Source: Ectothiorhodospiraceae bacterium
GTDB lineage: Bacteria > Pseudomonadota > Gammaproteobacteria > Thiohalomonadales > Thiohalomonadaceae
Direction of reading: 5' to 3'
NCBI GenBank assembly: GCA_007125455.1
Contig: SLDE01000171.1
Coordinates: 1 to 16,214 of the forward strand
Length of the DNA stretch: 16,214 nt
Numbering within the stretch: position 1 is the stretch's first letter; each line of letters begins with the position of its first letter. A model generated the notes under the pieces. The model worked only from the letters and a program-made list of their open reading frames with translations. It ran no database searches and was not told where the DNA came from. This document shows, piece by piece, positions 6,241 to 12,713 of the stretch. Position numbers and translations under genes: made by a program.

Positions 6241-6864
6241 CTACTCCGCCAGCTTGAGCACCAGCTCCCCACGGCGCACCTCTACCGCCTCAACACCCTT
6301 GGCCAGACCATGCCAAAACCCCGGCTCTACCCCATAGCGGGCCACCAGATCGACATGTTTTAGCTCACCCAGCCAATGGTTGGGAATAGGCACGCCCCAC
6401 AGGCTTACCCCACGCAGGATCACCACCGGGCTCTGCTCGGCATAGCGTAACTCCAGGCCTGCGTTGATCCGCAGCGTCTTTCCGCCGATAAAGGGAAACT
6501 CATCCTCCAGTGGGATCAGCAGGGTAGCGCTGGCCAGATCCTGATCCAAATGGATCACGACCCGCCCGGCCAGCGAGGGATCGCGGGCCAGCAGGGCATT
6601 GAGCTCACGCTCGCTAAAGCGCAGTTCGCGTTGCGCCGCGTCCTCCTGATAGCGCTGCGGCTGTAACGCTGCCACCTTCTGCTCCAGTACTACCGTCTCT
6701 GCCGGACTCAGTGCCACCGCCGCTAGCTGTTCGGGCATCAGCCAACGCTGCGCCAACCACAGGCTAAGCACCACCGCCGCCAGGATCGCCAGCAACAACA
6801 CTGGCAGCCAACGCCAAGCACTGCTACCAGGTCGGTTGTCCACGCCACTTGTCACCTTATCCAT
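6241..6864 (-). CDS. Single-pass membrane-anchored periplasmic protein of unknown function
   Basis: The 207-residue product has a short charged N-terminus, one hydrophobic helix at about 18-38 (WRWLPVLLLAILAAVVLSLW) and no lipobox or clear cleavage site, so it should be anchored in the inner membrane with a periplasmic domain. That domain starts with a helical, Glu/Gln-rich segment including RELRFSERELNALL, followed by alternating strands with GVPIPNHWLGELK and a closing strand RGELVLKLAE. I recognise the general look of a widely annotated hypothetical family but cannot name it. AGGGG lies 8 nt upstream of the ATG. It is 159 bp downstream of the GGDEF-EAL gene on the same strand and convergent with the HAD-fusion gene. 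Confidence 0.8.
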   Translation of the reverse strand: MDKVTSGVDNRPGSSAWRWLPVLLLAILAAVVLSLWLAQRWLMPEQLAAVALSPAETVVLEQKVAALQPQRYQEDAAQRELRFSERELNALLARDPSLAGRVVIHLDQDLASATLLIPLEDEFPFIGGKTLRINAGLELRYAEQSPVVILRGVSLWGVPIPNHWLGELKHVDLVARYGVEPGFWHGLAKGVEAVEVRRGELVLKLAE

Positions 6865-7023
6865 CCATTCAGCCCCTGTTCAGTCTGCTCGGCGTAGTCT
6901 GGCAGTTGTGAGCGAAAAACAACAGGTATCACCCCCGAACGTGGAGCGGCACAGGGCCGAGTGCGCGAGCGCTAATACGGTTTCTCGTCATGCGGATGTG
7001 TGCAATGAATGGCCCACACCACT

Positions 7024-9813
7024 CTACGGCGCATCGGATAAATGGCGGGTAAACTCCTGTTCGCTCAGTGGGCGACCAAACAGATAGCCCTGGTAGGTGC
7101 TGCAGCCGTGACGCTGCAATAGCTCACGCTGCTGCTCGGTCTCCACCCCCTCGGCGACGATATTCAGGCCCAGGGTGCTGGCTAGGGCGATGATGGCACG
7201 CACAATGGCGTCGTCGTTGGGGTCAACGGCGATATCACGGACAAAGGATTGGTCGATCTTCAGCTCATCCAGTGGCAAACGCCGCAGGTAGGCGAGGGAA
7301 GAATAACCGGTGCCGAAATCGTCCATCGAGAAGCGGCAACCCAAGGCGCGCAACCGATGCATCTTGCAGATGGTGTCCTCGATATTGTCCAACACCAATG
7401 ACTCGGTCAGCTCCAGTTTGAGCCGCTGCGGCTCAACCTGGTGCTGCTGCAAGGTTTGCTCCACCTGTTCGACAAAATCCAGTTGGCGAAACTGACGTGC
7501 ACTGATGTTCACCGCTACACACACACCGCTCAGGGGGGTATCGCTCCAGCTATGCAGCAGACGGCAGGCCTCGTTGAGCACCCACTGGCCCACCGGCAGG
7601 ATCAGGGCCGTCTCCTCTGCCACCGGGATAAAGTCCGCCGGGGAGATCATCCCATGCACTGGATGTATCCAGCGCACCAGGGCCTCGGCCCCGTGTACGC
7701 TGCCATCCTCGTTCATCTGGATTTGATAATTCAACAGCAACCCGCCCTGCACCAGGGCCTGGCGTAGCTCCCCCTCCAGCATGGCCTTGGCCTCCACCGC
7801 CTGCTGCATCGACGGATCGAAGAAACGGATGGTATTGCGCCCGTCGGCCTTGGCCTGATACATCGCCATATCGGCGCGCATCAGCAACTCCTCGCCACTC
7901 TCCCGGGTACCGTGAAACAGGCAGACCCCAATACTCGGGGTACTGTAGTGTTCCTTGTCACGCAACAGGAAGGGGCGGTTGATGGCGCTAAACAGCTTCT
8001 CGCCCACCTGCTCAGCGAGCAAGGCCGAGTGCTCGGCATCTGGCGAAAGCTCCTCCAGCAACACCACAAACTCATCGCCCCCCAAGCGGGCCACCGTATC
8101 GATCTCACGCACGCATTCGCCGAGGCGTTGCGCTACCTCTGTCAGCAGCATATCTCCGGCCAGGTGTCCCTGGGTGTCATTAAGGGTCTTGAAGTTGTCC
8201 AGATCGATAAACAGCAGCGCCCCGTGCAGGCCACTGCGCTGGCTGGCCACCAGGGCCTGTTGCAGTCGGTCTTGCAGCAGACGCCGGTTGGGTAACGAGG
8301 TCAGTGGATCATAAAAGGCGAGGCTGCGGATCTGCTTCTCCGCCTCCTTGCGCTCGGACACATCCGAATAGGTCGCCACGAAGTGGCTGATGGCAGCGTG
8401 GCGGTCATGCACAGCGGTAATACTCAGCCAGACCGGGTACAACTCATCGTTCTTGCGTCGATTCCACACCTCGCCGTGCCAAAACCCCGCCTTCCTGAGG
8501 CTGGCCCACATCGCCTCATAAAATGCGGCATCGTGGTGTCCGGACTTGAACACCCCCACCCGCTTGCCGATCACCTCTTCTGCGTGGTAACCGGTCTGGC
8601 GCAACAGGGCATGGTTGGCGCGCAGGATCCGCCCATCCCCATCGGCCACCAACATACCCTCCTGGGATTCAAAGGTGATCGCCGCGATACGCAGCTCGCT
8701 CTCGCGCTCCACCTGCTCGGTCACATCACGCCCGATCACCACCAGGGCCTTGCGCCCGCCATCGTGCTCAAACAAGGGCTTCTTGCGCACCTCAAAGAAC
8801 TGCACCCGCCCGTCCGGGTGTTCCACCCGCTCTTCAAAGATCCCCAAACCGCCCCCCTGCCAGGCGCGTTCATCATCCTCTATGCAGGCAAGAAACGCCT
8901 CGCGATGGCTCGGGTGCAAGAGTGCCAACTCCCCGTCGCTCTTGCCCCGCCAGGGAACGCCAGACAGCGAAAACAGCGCCGTGGCCGCATCGTTGATATA
9001 CAGCCAACGTCCCTCCCCATCCTTAAAGAAGATCGCATCCGGGATGGCCTCGAGCAAAGCGGTGAGTTGATCGTTGCTACATTGCACCGCCTCTTCGTGT
9101 TGCTGCTGGGTGATCGCCAACAGGGCCAATTGCACCACTGCCTTGCCCAGCACAAACTCATCCAGCGACAGGGCTTGGCCGTCCCGTCGCGCCAACAGCA
9201 TCAAGCCCACCCGTTGCTCGCCCTCGCCGATCTCCAGACACCAGCCGCTCCCCAGGCCGTGGGCAGCCATCACCTGCTCCAACGCCACCACCTGCCCCTC
9301 CAGGGGGAGATTTTGCTCCGCCGCCGCCAACAGGGCCTCTTCGCCAGCTGATGCCAAGTTCAGAAACACCTGCTGCACCGGCTCCGCCATCTGCCCACTG
9401 GCAGCAGCACGCCATGAACACCCCTGCCCGTACGGCGCAAGCACCACCACTAACTCGGGGCAGCGCTCGCTCAGCCCTGTCAGCAGGCCGTTAAGGATCT
9501 CCGGCAATGGGGCATGGTGGTTCAATTGCTCCACTACATGCTGCTGCAGATCAGCCTCCCAGGCATGCTCATCCACCAGCGCGGCCTGTCGACGGTACTG
9601 CTGGTTGAGGCGCGCACCCAATACCGCGATCCGCCCCAGCAGCACCCCAAAAAGGGTCGCGATCAACACTGGCACGGCATAAAAGCGCCAGCTCCAATCC
9701 TCCATCATGTAATGCTGCTGCACCGTCGCCGCCGCCAACACCACGCCGTACGCCACCAAAAGAAACCTGCTGTAGCTCAGCCAGTCCTGCCGCTGCATCA
9801 TTAACCCCTTCAT
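7024..9813 (-). CDS. Membrane-anchored GAF-PAS-PAS-GGDEF-EAL protein (c-di-GMP cyclase/phosphodiesterase)
   Basis: The 929-residue product has two N-terminal membrane helices (about 15-30 and 43-65), a GAF-like domain (about 85-235), PAS domains at about 245-370 and 375-490, GGDEF at about 495-665 and EAL at about 680-925. The cyclase signature GGDEF (578-582) is intact, with an inhibitory RxxD site (R569, D572) five residues before it. The EAL domain keeps E710-A-L, VNIS (N769), ELTES (801-805), DDFGTGYSS (831-839), LKIDQSF (851-857) and AEGVET (887-892). Both activities therefore look possible. The start could be the ATG at 9813 or the ATG at 9798, which has AAGGGG in front of it. Input signals would reach the GAF and PAS domains; divergent CZB gene context suggests a zinc or redox link. 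Confidence 0.93.
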   Translation of the reverse strand: MKGLMMQRQDWLSYSRFLLVAYGVVLAAATVQQHYMMEDWSWRFYAVPVLIATLFGVLLGRIAVLGARLNQQYRRQAALVDEHAWEADLQQHVVEQLNHHAPLPEILNGLLTGLSERCPELVVVLAPYGQGCSWRAAASGQMAEPVQQVFLNLASAGEEALLAAAEQNLPLEGQVVALEQVMAAHGLGSGWCLEIGEGEQRVGLMLLARRDGQALSLDEFVLGKAVVQLALLAITQQQHEEAVQCSNDQLTALLEAIPDAIFFKDGEGRWLYINDAATALFSLSGVPWRGKSDGELALLHPSHREAFLACIEDDERAWQGGGLGIFEERVEHPDGRVQFFEVRKKPLFEHDGGRKALVVIGRDVTEQVERESELRIAAITFESQEGMLVADGDGRILRANHALLRQTGYHAEEVIGKRVGVFKSGHHDAAFYEAMWASLRKAGFWHGEVWNRRKNDELYPVWLSITAVHDRHAAISHFVATYSDVSERKEAEKQIRSLAFYDPLTSLPNRRLLQDRLQQALVASQRSGLHGALLFIDLDNFKTLNDTQGHLAGDMLLTEVAQRLGECVREIDTVARLGGDEFVVLLEELSPDAEHSALLAEQVGEKLFSAINRPFLLRDKEHYSTPSIGVCLFHGTRESGEELLMRADMAMYQAKADGRNTIRFFDPSMQQAVEAKAMLEGELRQALVQGGLLLNYQIQMNEDGSVHGAEALVRWIHPVHGMISPADFIPVAEETALILPVGQWVLNEACRLLHSWSDTPLSGVCVAVNISARQFRQLDFVEQVEQTLQQHQVEPQRLKLELTESLVLDNIEDTICKMHRLRALGCRFSMDDFGTGYSSLAYLRRLPLDELKIDQSFVRDIAVDPNDDAIVRAIIALASTLGLNIVAEGVETEQQRELLQRHGCSTYQGYLFGRPLSEQEFTRHLSDAP

Positions 9814-9995
9814 CGACCTTCCCTTTAAACTAGCATGTTCTGCATGGCTGCCCAGTTAGCAGCCAGTTTTTTGAAAATGCTACCCTTGTCACAAAAGCGA
9901 CATATACGCCCCTTTTTGTGTGGGAATAACTGTTACCATCAATTGACAATTACATGACTCCACACACAACAACACCATAAGAGAGGTAAGCCATC
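9814..9995. promoter_or_regulatory. Divergent promoter region between GGDEF-EAL and CZB genes
   Basis: This 182-bp AT-rich stretch must carry promoters for both flanking genes. Rightward, a perfect TTGACA occurs at 9943-9948, but the -10 window (9966-9971, ACAACA) is poor, so an activator or alternative spacing is likely. Leftward, GTATAT (minus strand, 9907 to 9902) is a weak -10 candidate. The hairpin at 9845-9865 lies within the leader of the GGDEF-EAL gene. Confidence 0.5.
9845..9871 (+). terminator. Terminator-like hairpin on the plus strand upstream of the CZB gene
   Basis: TGGCTGC (9845-9851) pairs perfectly with GCAGCCA (9859-9865) around a 7-nt loop, and is followed by GTTTTTTG. It has the form of an intrinsic terminator reading rightward, yet no rightward gene ends here. 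It may stop antisense transcription out of the GGDEF-EAL gene or mark a short leader RNA. Confidence 0.4.
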
Positions 9996-10454
9996 ATGAG
10001 CATTTTGTCATGGCTAAAGCAGGTCACCACCGGCTCCAAAGACGAGCTGATGCCCAGCAAGGACATGCAGTTCGCCGCCAACGAGCAGGAATTCCACGGT
10101 CTGGACATGAAGAGCGCCCTGGATGCCCACTTGGCCTGGACCCACCGCCTGGAGGATCAGATGCACGGCACGGCCTCCGAGGAGCTGGAGGTCGGTACCG
10201 TCGCCAGCGACTGCAACTGCGTGTTGGGCAAGTGGATCCACGGCGACGCCAAGGCCCGTCTCAGCCATATGCCAGAGTACAAGGAACTCAAGCAGATCCA
10301 CGCCGAATTCCACCTCACCGCTGGCGAGATCCTGCACAAGATCCAGAGCAACCCCGGTGAGACCACCATCAGCCTCAAGCCGATCCAGCACAAGTCCGGC
10401 GCGGTGCAACTTGCCCTGGTGCGTCTCTACGCCAAGGCCCAGGAGGCAGAATAA
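9996..10454 (+). CDS. Stand-alone CZB (chemoreceptor zinc-binding) domain protein
   Basis: The 152-residue product is almost entirely one CZB domain, beginning near GLDMKSALDAHLAW (35-48). The expected four ligands are present: H45, C75 in CNCVLGKW (73-80), H102 and H106, with the adjacent conserved H82. CZB domains sense zinc, and in some bacteria hypochlorous acid through the zinc-bound Cys, usually within chemoreceptors or diguanylate cyclases such as DgcZ. Here there is no signalling output domain, no signal peptide and no membrane segment, so it should be a cytosolic zinc-binding protein acting through a partner. AGAGGT lies about 9 nt upstream of the ATG. The divergent GGDEF-EAL gene is the obvious candidate partner, by position only. 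Confidence 0.92.
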   Translation: MSILSWLKQVTTGSKDELMPSKDMQFAANEQEFHGLDMKSALDAHLAWTHRLEDQMHGTASEELEVGTVASDCNCVLGKWIHGDAKARLSHMPEYKELKQIHAEFHLTAGEILHKIQSNPGETTISLKPIQHKSGAVQLALVRLYAKAQEAE

Positions 10455-10464
10455 CCCTGCCCCA

Positions 10465-10495
10465 CGCGGCCCGGCAGCATGCCGGGCCGTGAAGT
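10465..10495 (+). terminator. Probable terminator after the CZB gene
   Basis: CGGCCCGGCA (10467-10476) pairs perfectly with TGCCGGGCCG (10480-10489) around a GCA loop, 10-25 nt past the CZB stop. The stem is very stable but the following T-run is only TTT (10495-10497), so termination may be partial. Confidence 0.6.
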
Positions 10496-10550
10496 TTCCC
10501 CGCCACTGCGCTATCCTGTGGGCGCTCTCATCGCCATACAGGATCATCCC

Positions 10551-10988
10551 ATGAGCCAGCCCCCCATCCTGCAGCACGAAACCGCCCCCATCGGCAGCAC
10601 CCTACCGTGGGAGACCATCCGCGCCACGCTCAAGCTGGACGCCGACGGCCTCATCCCCGCCATCGCCCAGCAACACGACAGCAAAGAGGTGTTGATGATG
10701 GCGTGGATGAACGGCGAATCCCTGGATGAGACCCTGCGTACCGGGCGGGTCTGCTATTGGTCGCGCTCGCGCCAGCGACTGTGGCGCAAGGGCGAAGAGT
10801 CCGGCCAGGTACAGCGACTGATCGAGGCCCGCCTGGACTGCGACGGCGACACCCTGCTGCTGTTGGTCGACCAAACCGGTCCGGCCTGCCACACCGGACG
10901 GCGCAACTGCTTTTATAACGCCATCCGGGGAGATAAAGTCGAAGTAATCAGCGCCCCACTGATCAACCCCGCCGATCTCTATAAATGA
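10551..10988 (+). CDS. hisI: Phosphoribosyl-AMP cyclohydrolase HisI
   Basis: The 145-residue product carries out the ring-opening of phosphoribosyl-AMP, the third step of histidine biosynthesis, in the cytosol. Diagnostic motifs are MAWMNGESL (50-58), GRVCYWSRSRQRLWRKGEES (65-84), the metal-binding DCDGD (96-100) and the zinc cysteines in ACHTGRRNC (C113, C120), with C97 as the third. It is a stand-alone HisI without the HisE pyrophosphohydrolase domain, and no other his gene is nearby. The start at 10551 is chosen because AGGAT lies about 7 nt upstream; the frame is open to an earlier ATG at 10479 that lies inside the CZB terminator hairpin. The stop overlaps the yidD start by 4 nt. Confidence 0.97.
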   Translation: MSQPPILQHETAPIGSTLPWETIRATLKLDADGLIPAIAQQHDSKEVLMMAWMNGESLDETLRTGRVCYWSRSRQRLWRKGEESGQVQRLIEARLDCDGDTLLLLVDQTGPACHTGRRNCFYNAIRGDKVEVISAPLINPADLYK

Positions 10989-11221
10989 AGCACCTGCTGA
11001 TCTGGCTGGTAAAAGGCTATCAATACCTGATCAGCCCGATGCTGGGCCCACGCTGTCGCTTCTTTCCCAGCTGCTCCAGCTATACCATCGAAGCGCTACA
11101 GGTACACGGCCTGTGGCGCGGAAGCTGGCTGGCGATCCGGCGCATCCTGCGCTGCCACCCCTTGCACCCCGGCGGCGTGGACCCCGTGCCCGAGAAGAAG
11201 TGCAAACACGATCACCAGTAG
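10985..11221 (+). CDS. yidD: Membrane protein insertion efficiency factor YidD
   Basis: The 78-residue product has the family pattern: an amphipathic N-terminal helix (LLIWLVKGYQYLISP), GPRCRFFPSCSSYTIEAL (21-38) with its conserved cysteines C24 and C30, RGSWLAIRRILRCHPLHPGG (45-64) and VDPVP. YidD sits at the inner membrane and assists YidC-dependent insertion. Its ATG overlaps the hisI stop (ATGA), so its translation is coupled to a histidine-biosynthesis gene. In most gammaproteobacteria yidD lies between rnpA and yidC, so this location is unusual. The C-terminus ends in a basic/His tail, KKCKHDHQ. Confidence 0.96.
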   Translation: MKHLLIWLVKGYQYLISPMLGPRCRFFPSCSSYTIEALQVHGLWRGSWLAIRRILRCHPLHPGGVDPVPEKKCKHDHQ

Positions 11222-11293
11222 CCCAGCCGATTCAGCCGCCATTCAGCAAGCGCAGGGTATCCTGCCTGCGTACACTGACACTGGAGGCACACC

Positions 11294-11653
11294 ATGAAAA
11301 ACGCACTCACCGTTACCGCCCTCACCGGCCTGCTTGGTCTCGCATTGCTACCGGGTAGCGCCTTCGCCCACGGCCCGATGGGCAAAGGGGCAAGCGGCCA
11401 AGTGGTCACCACCACGACCACCACAACCACCCGTGCGATACACCCACACTATCTGGCACTCCACCACGCCCATAGCCGTGGCGGACCGCAACACCGACAC
11501 GAATCGCTACCACGCGGCAAACAGCAGCGCCGGGGTCGGCCTGAACACAGCCGCCACAGCCCGCCGCAGCCCCGCGTCGTGGTTGTGAAACAGGCACCAG
11601 CCCAACCCGTGGCCACCCTGCGCATCCACCTGGGCTACGACCTTCCGCTCTGA
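11294..11653 (+). CDS. Small secreted Thr/His/Arg-rich protein of unknown function
   Basis: The 119-residue product has a clear Sec signal peptide (MKNALTVTALTGLLGLALLP, cleavage probably after AFA at about residue 25). The mature part starts HGPMGKG, has a run of eight Thr encoded by imperfect ACC repeats, then a basic segment rich in His, Arg, Pro and Gln, and ends with the ordered-looking strand ATLRIHLGYDLPL. GGAGG lies 7 nt upstream of the ATG. The low-complexity middle could bind metal through its histidines, but no defined site is visible. It stands alone between yidD and the PepSY-phoPQ operon; a link to that two-component system is guesswork. The composition leaves a small chance that the middle is frame-shifted, although the frame is intact. 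Confidence 0.75.
   Translation: MKNALTVTALTGLLGLALLPGSAFAHGPMGKGASGQVVTTTTTTTTRAIHPHYLALHHAHSRGGPQHRHESLPRGKQQRRGRPEHSRHSPPQPRVVVVKQAPAQPVATLRIHLGYDLPL
11404..11433 (+). repeat. ACC/ACA triplet repeat inside the secreted protein gene
   Basis: About ten consecutive triplets of the form ACN, mainly ACC and ACA, encode the poly-Thr run. Such imperfect triplet repeats can vary in length between strains without breaking the frame. Confidence 0.6.
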
Positions 11654-11675
11654 GGATGTCCGTAATACCCGCCAT

Positions 11676-11705
11676 GCAGGGGCGATACGGGCTGGTCGCC
11701 CCTGC
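11676..11705. repeat. Perfect 10-bp inverted repeat, REP-like hairpin
   Basis: GCAGGGGCGA (11676-11685) pairs with TCGCCCCTGC (11696-11705) around a 10-nt loop, 22 nt past the stop of the secreted protein gene. There is no T-run, so it is not a standard intrinsic terminator. The GGGGCGA...TCGCCCC form resembles dispersed REP-type elements common in gammaproteobacteria and could stabilise the upstream mRNA 3' end. Confidence 0.6.
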
Positions 11706-11754
11706 CACAACACGCTATCCTTCCCATTTCCACCCACACTAGGTGACATCCATC

Positions 11755-12036
11755 GTGCGACCCATACTGCTCCTCGGACTGATCCTGCTACTGCCACTGA
11801 CCAGCCAGGCGGCATGGAATCTTACCCCCCATCCGGCCAACACCTTGCAGGTCAGCGAGGGCACCAGCCTGGAACAGGCTGTCACCGAGGTGCAGCGGGA
11901 ACACGGTGGACGGATCCTCTCCGCCGAAACCGTGGATGAAGCGGGCCAACAGGTGCACCTGATCAAGGTGCTCACCCCGGACAACAACGTACGCACCCTG
12001 CGCATCCCCGCCAAGGGCAACGGTAACGATCGCTAA
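11755..12036 (+). CDS. Periplasmic PepSY-domain protein, first gene of the phoPQ-like operon
   Basis: The 93-residue product begins with a signal peptide (MRPILLLGLILLLPLTSQAA, cleavage probably after QAA) and is followed by one PepSY-like unit: an amphipathic helix LEQAVTEVQREHGGRIL, then strands AETVDEAGQQVHLIKVL and NNVRTLRIPA. Small secreted PepSY proteins are often encoded beside two-component systems and are thought to modulate proteases or sensors in the periplasm. GTG at 11755 is chosen over GTG at 11743 because AGGTGA then lies 8 nt upstream. The stop overlaps the next ATG by one base (TAATG), indicating translational coupling. TATCCT at 11716-11721 is a possible -10. Confidence 0.85.
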   Translation: MRPILLLGLILLLPLTSQAAWNLTPHPANTLQVSEGTSLEQAVTEVQREHGGRILSAETVDEAGQQVHLIKVLTPDNNVRTLRIPAKGNGNDR

Positions 12037-12713
12037 TGCGTCTGCTGATCGTCGAGGACGAAGCCGCGTTACTGGCTCAGGTCAGTGAGCGACTCCAGGG
12101 GGAAGGCCACCGCATCGATGGCTGTACCGACGGCGAAGAAGGGCTCTACCTGGCCCGTGAATACCCCTATGATCTGGCGATCATCGACCTGGGCCTGCCC
12201 GGCATCCCCGGACTGGAACTGATCCGCCAACTGCGCCGTGATGGCTCCCTGCTACCGATCCTGATCCTCACCGCACGCGGCAAATGGGAAGAGAAGGTAG
12301 CGGGGCTGGAGGCCGGGGCCGACGACTATCTGGTCAAACCCTTCCACATGGAGGAACTTATCGCCCGGGTGCGTGCCCTGTTGCGCCGCGCCGGTGGCAG
12401 TGCCGACCACCGTCTACAGTTCGGCCCTCTACTGCTCGATACCCAGGCACAACAGGTCCGGCTAAACGACGAGCCCGTCACCCTCACCGCCTATGAATAC
12501 CGCCTGCTGGAATACCTTGCCCGCCACCCGGACAAGGTGGTCAGCAAGGACGAACTGGGCGACTACCTCTACCCCCACGATGAAGACCGCGACAGTAACG
12601 TGATCGAGGTATTGATCGGCAGGCTGCGGCGCAAACTCGACCCCAAACAGCGCCTCGCCCCCATTGAGACCCTGCGCGGACGCGGCTACCGCTTCACCCT
12701 TGCTAATGGCTAA
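12036..12713 (+). CDS. phoP: OmpR-family response regulator, PhoP-like
   Basis: The 225-residue product has a receiver domain (1-115) with acidic E7/D8, phosphoacceptor D51 in IIDLGLPG, T79 and K101, and a C-terminal winged-helix domain (about 127-222) with the DNA-contacting segment NVIEVLIGRLRRKLDP and the wing RGRGYRF. The stretches ILTARGKWEEKVAGLEAGAD, LTAYEYRLLEYL and DRDSNVIEVLIGRLRRKL closely follow PhoP of Pseudomonas and enteric bacteria, as does the PhoQ-like kinase next to it. It is coupled by one base to the PepSY gene and overlaps the kinase gene by 8 nt. Calling it PhoP rests on sequence likeness; whether it responds to magnesium or peptides is not shown. Confidence 0.9.
   Translation: MRLLIVEDEAALLAQVSERLQGEGHRIDGCTDGEEGLYLAREYPYDLAIIDLGLPGIPGLELIRQLRRDGSLLPILILTARGKWEEKVAGLEAGADDYLVKPFHMEELIARVRALLRRAGGSADHRLQFGPLLLDTQAQQVRLNDEPVTLTAYEYRLLEYLARHPDKVVSKDELGDYLYPHDEDRDSNVIEVLIGRLRRKLDPKQRLAPIETLRGRGYRFTLANG

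Noticed and set aside
8383..9351. Rightward 322-codon frame
   Set aside because: Entirely antisense to the PAS/GAF coding part of the GGDEF-EAL gene; rich in His, Gln, Leu and Pro, as typical of shadow frames.
11334..11588. Overlapping rightward frame inside the secreted protein gene, considered as a frameshift
   Set aside because: The called frame has the ribosome site, signal peptide and ordered C-terminus without interruption; the other frame has neither.
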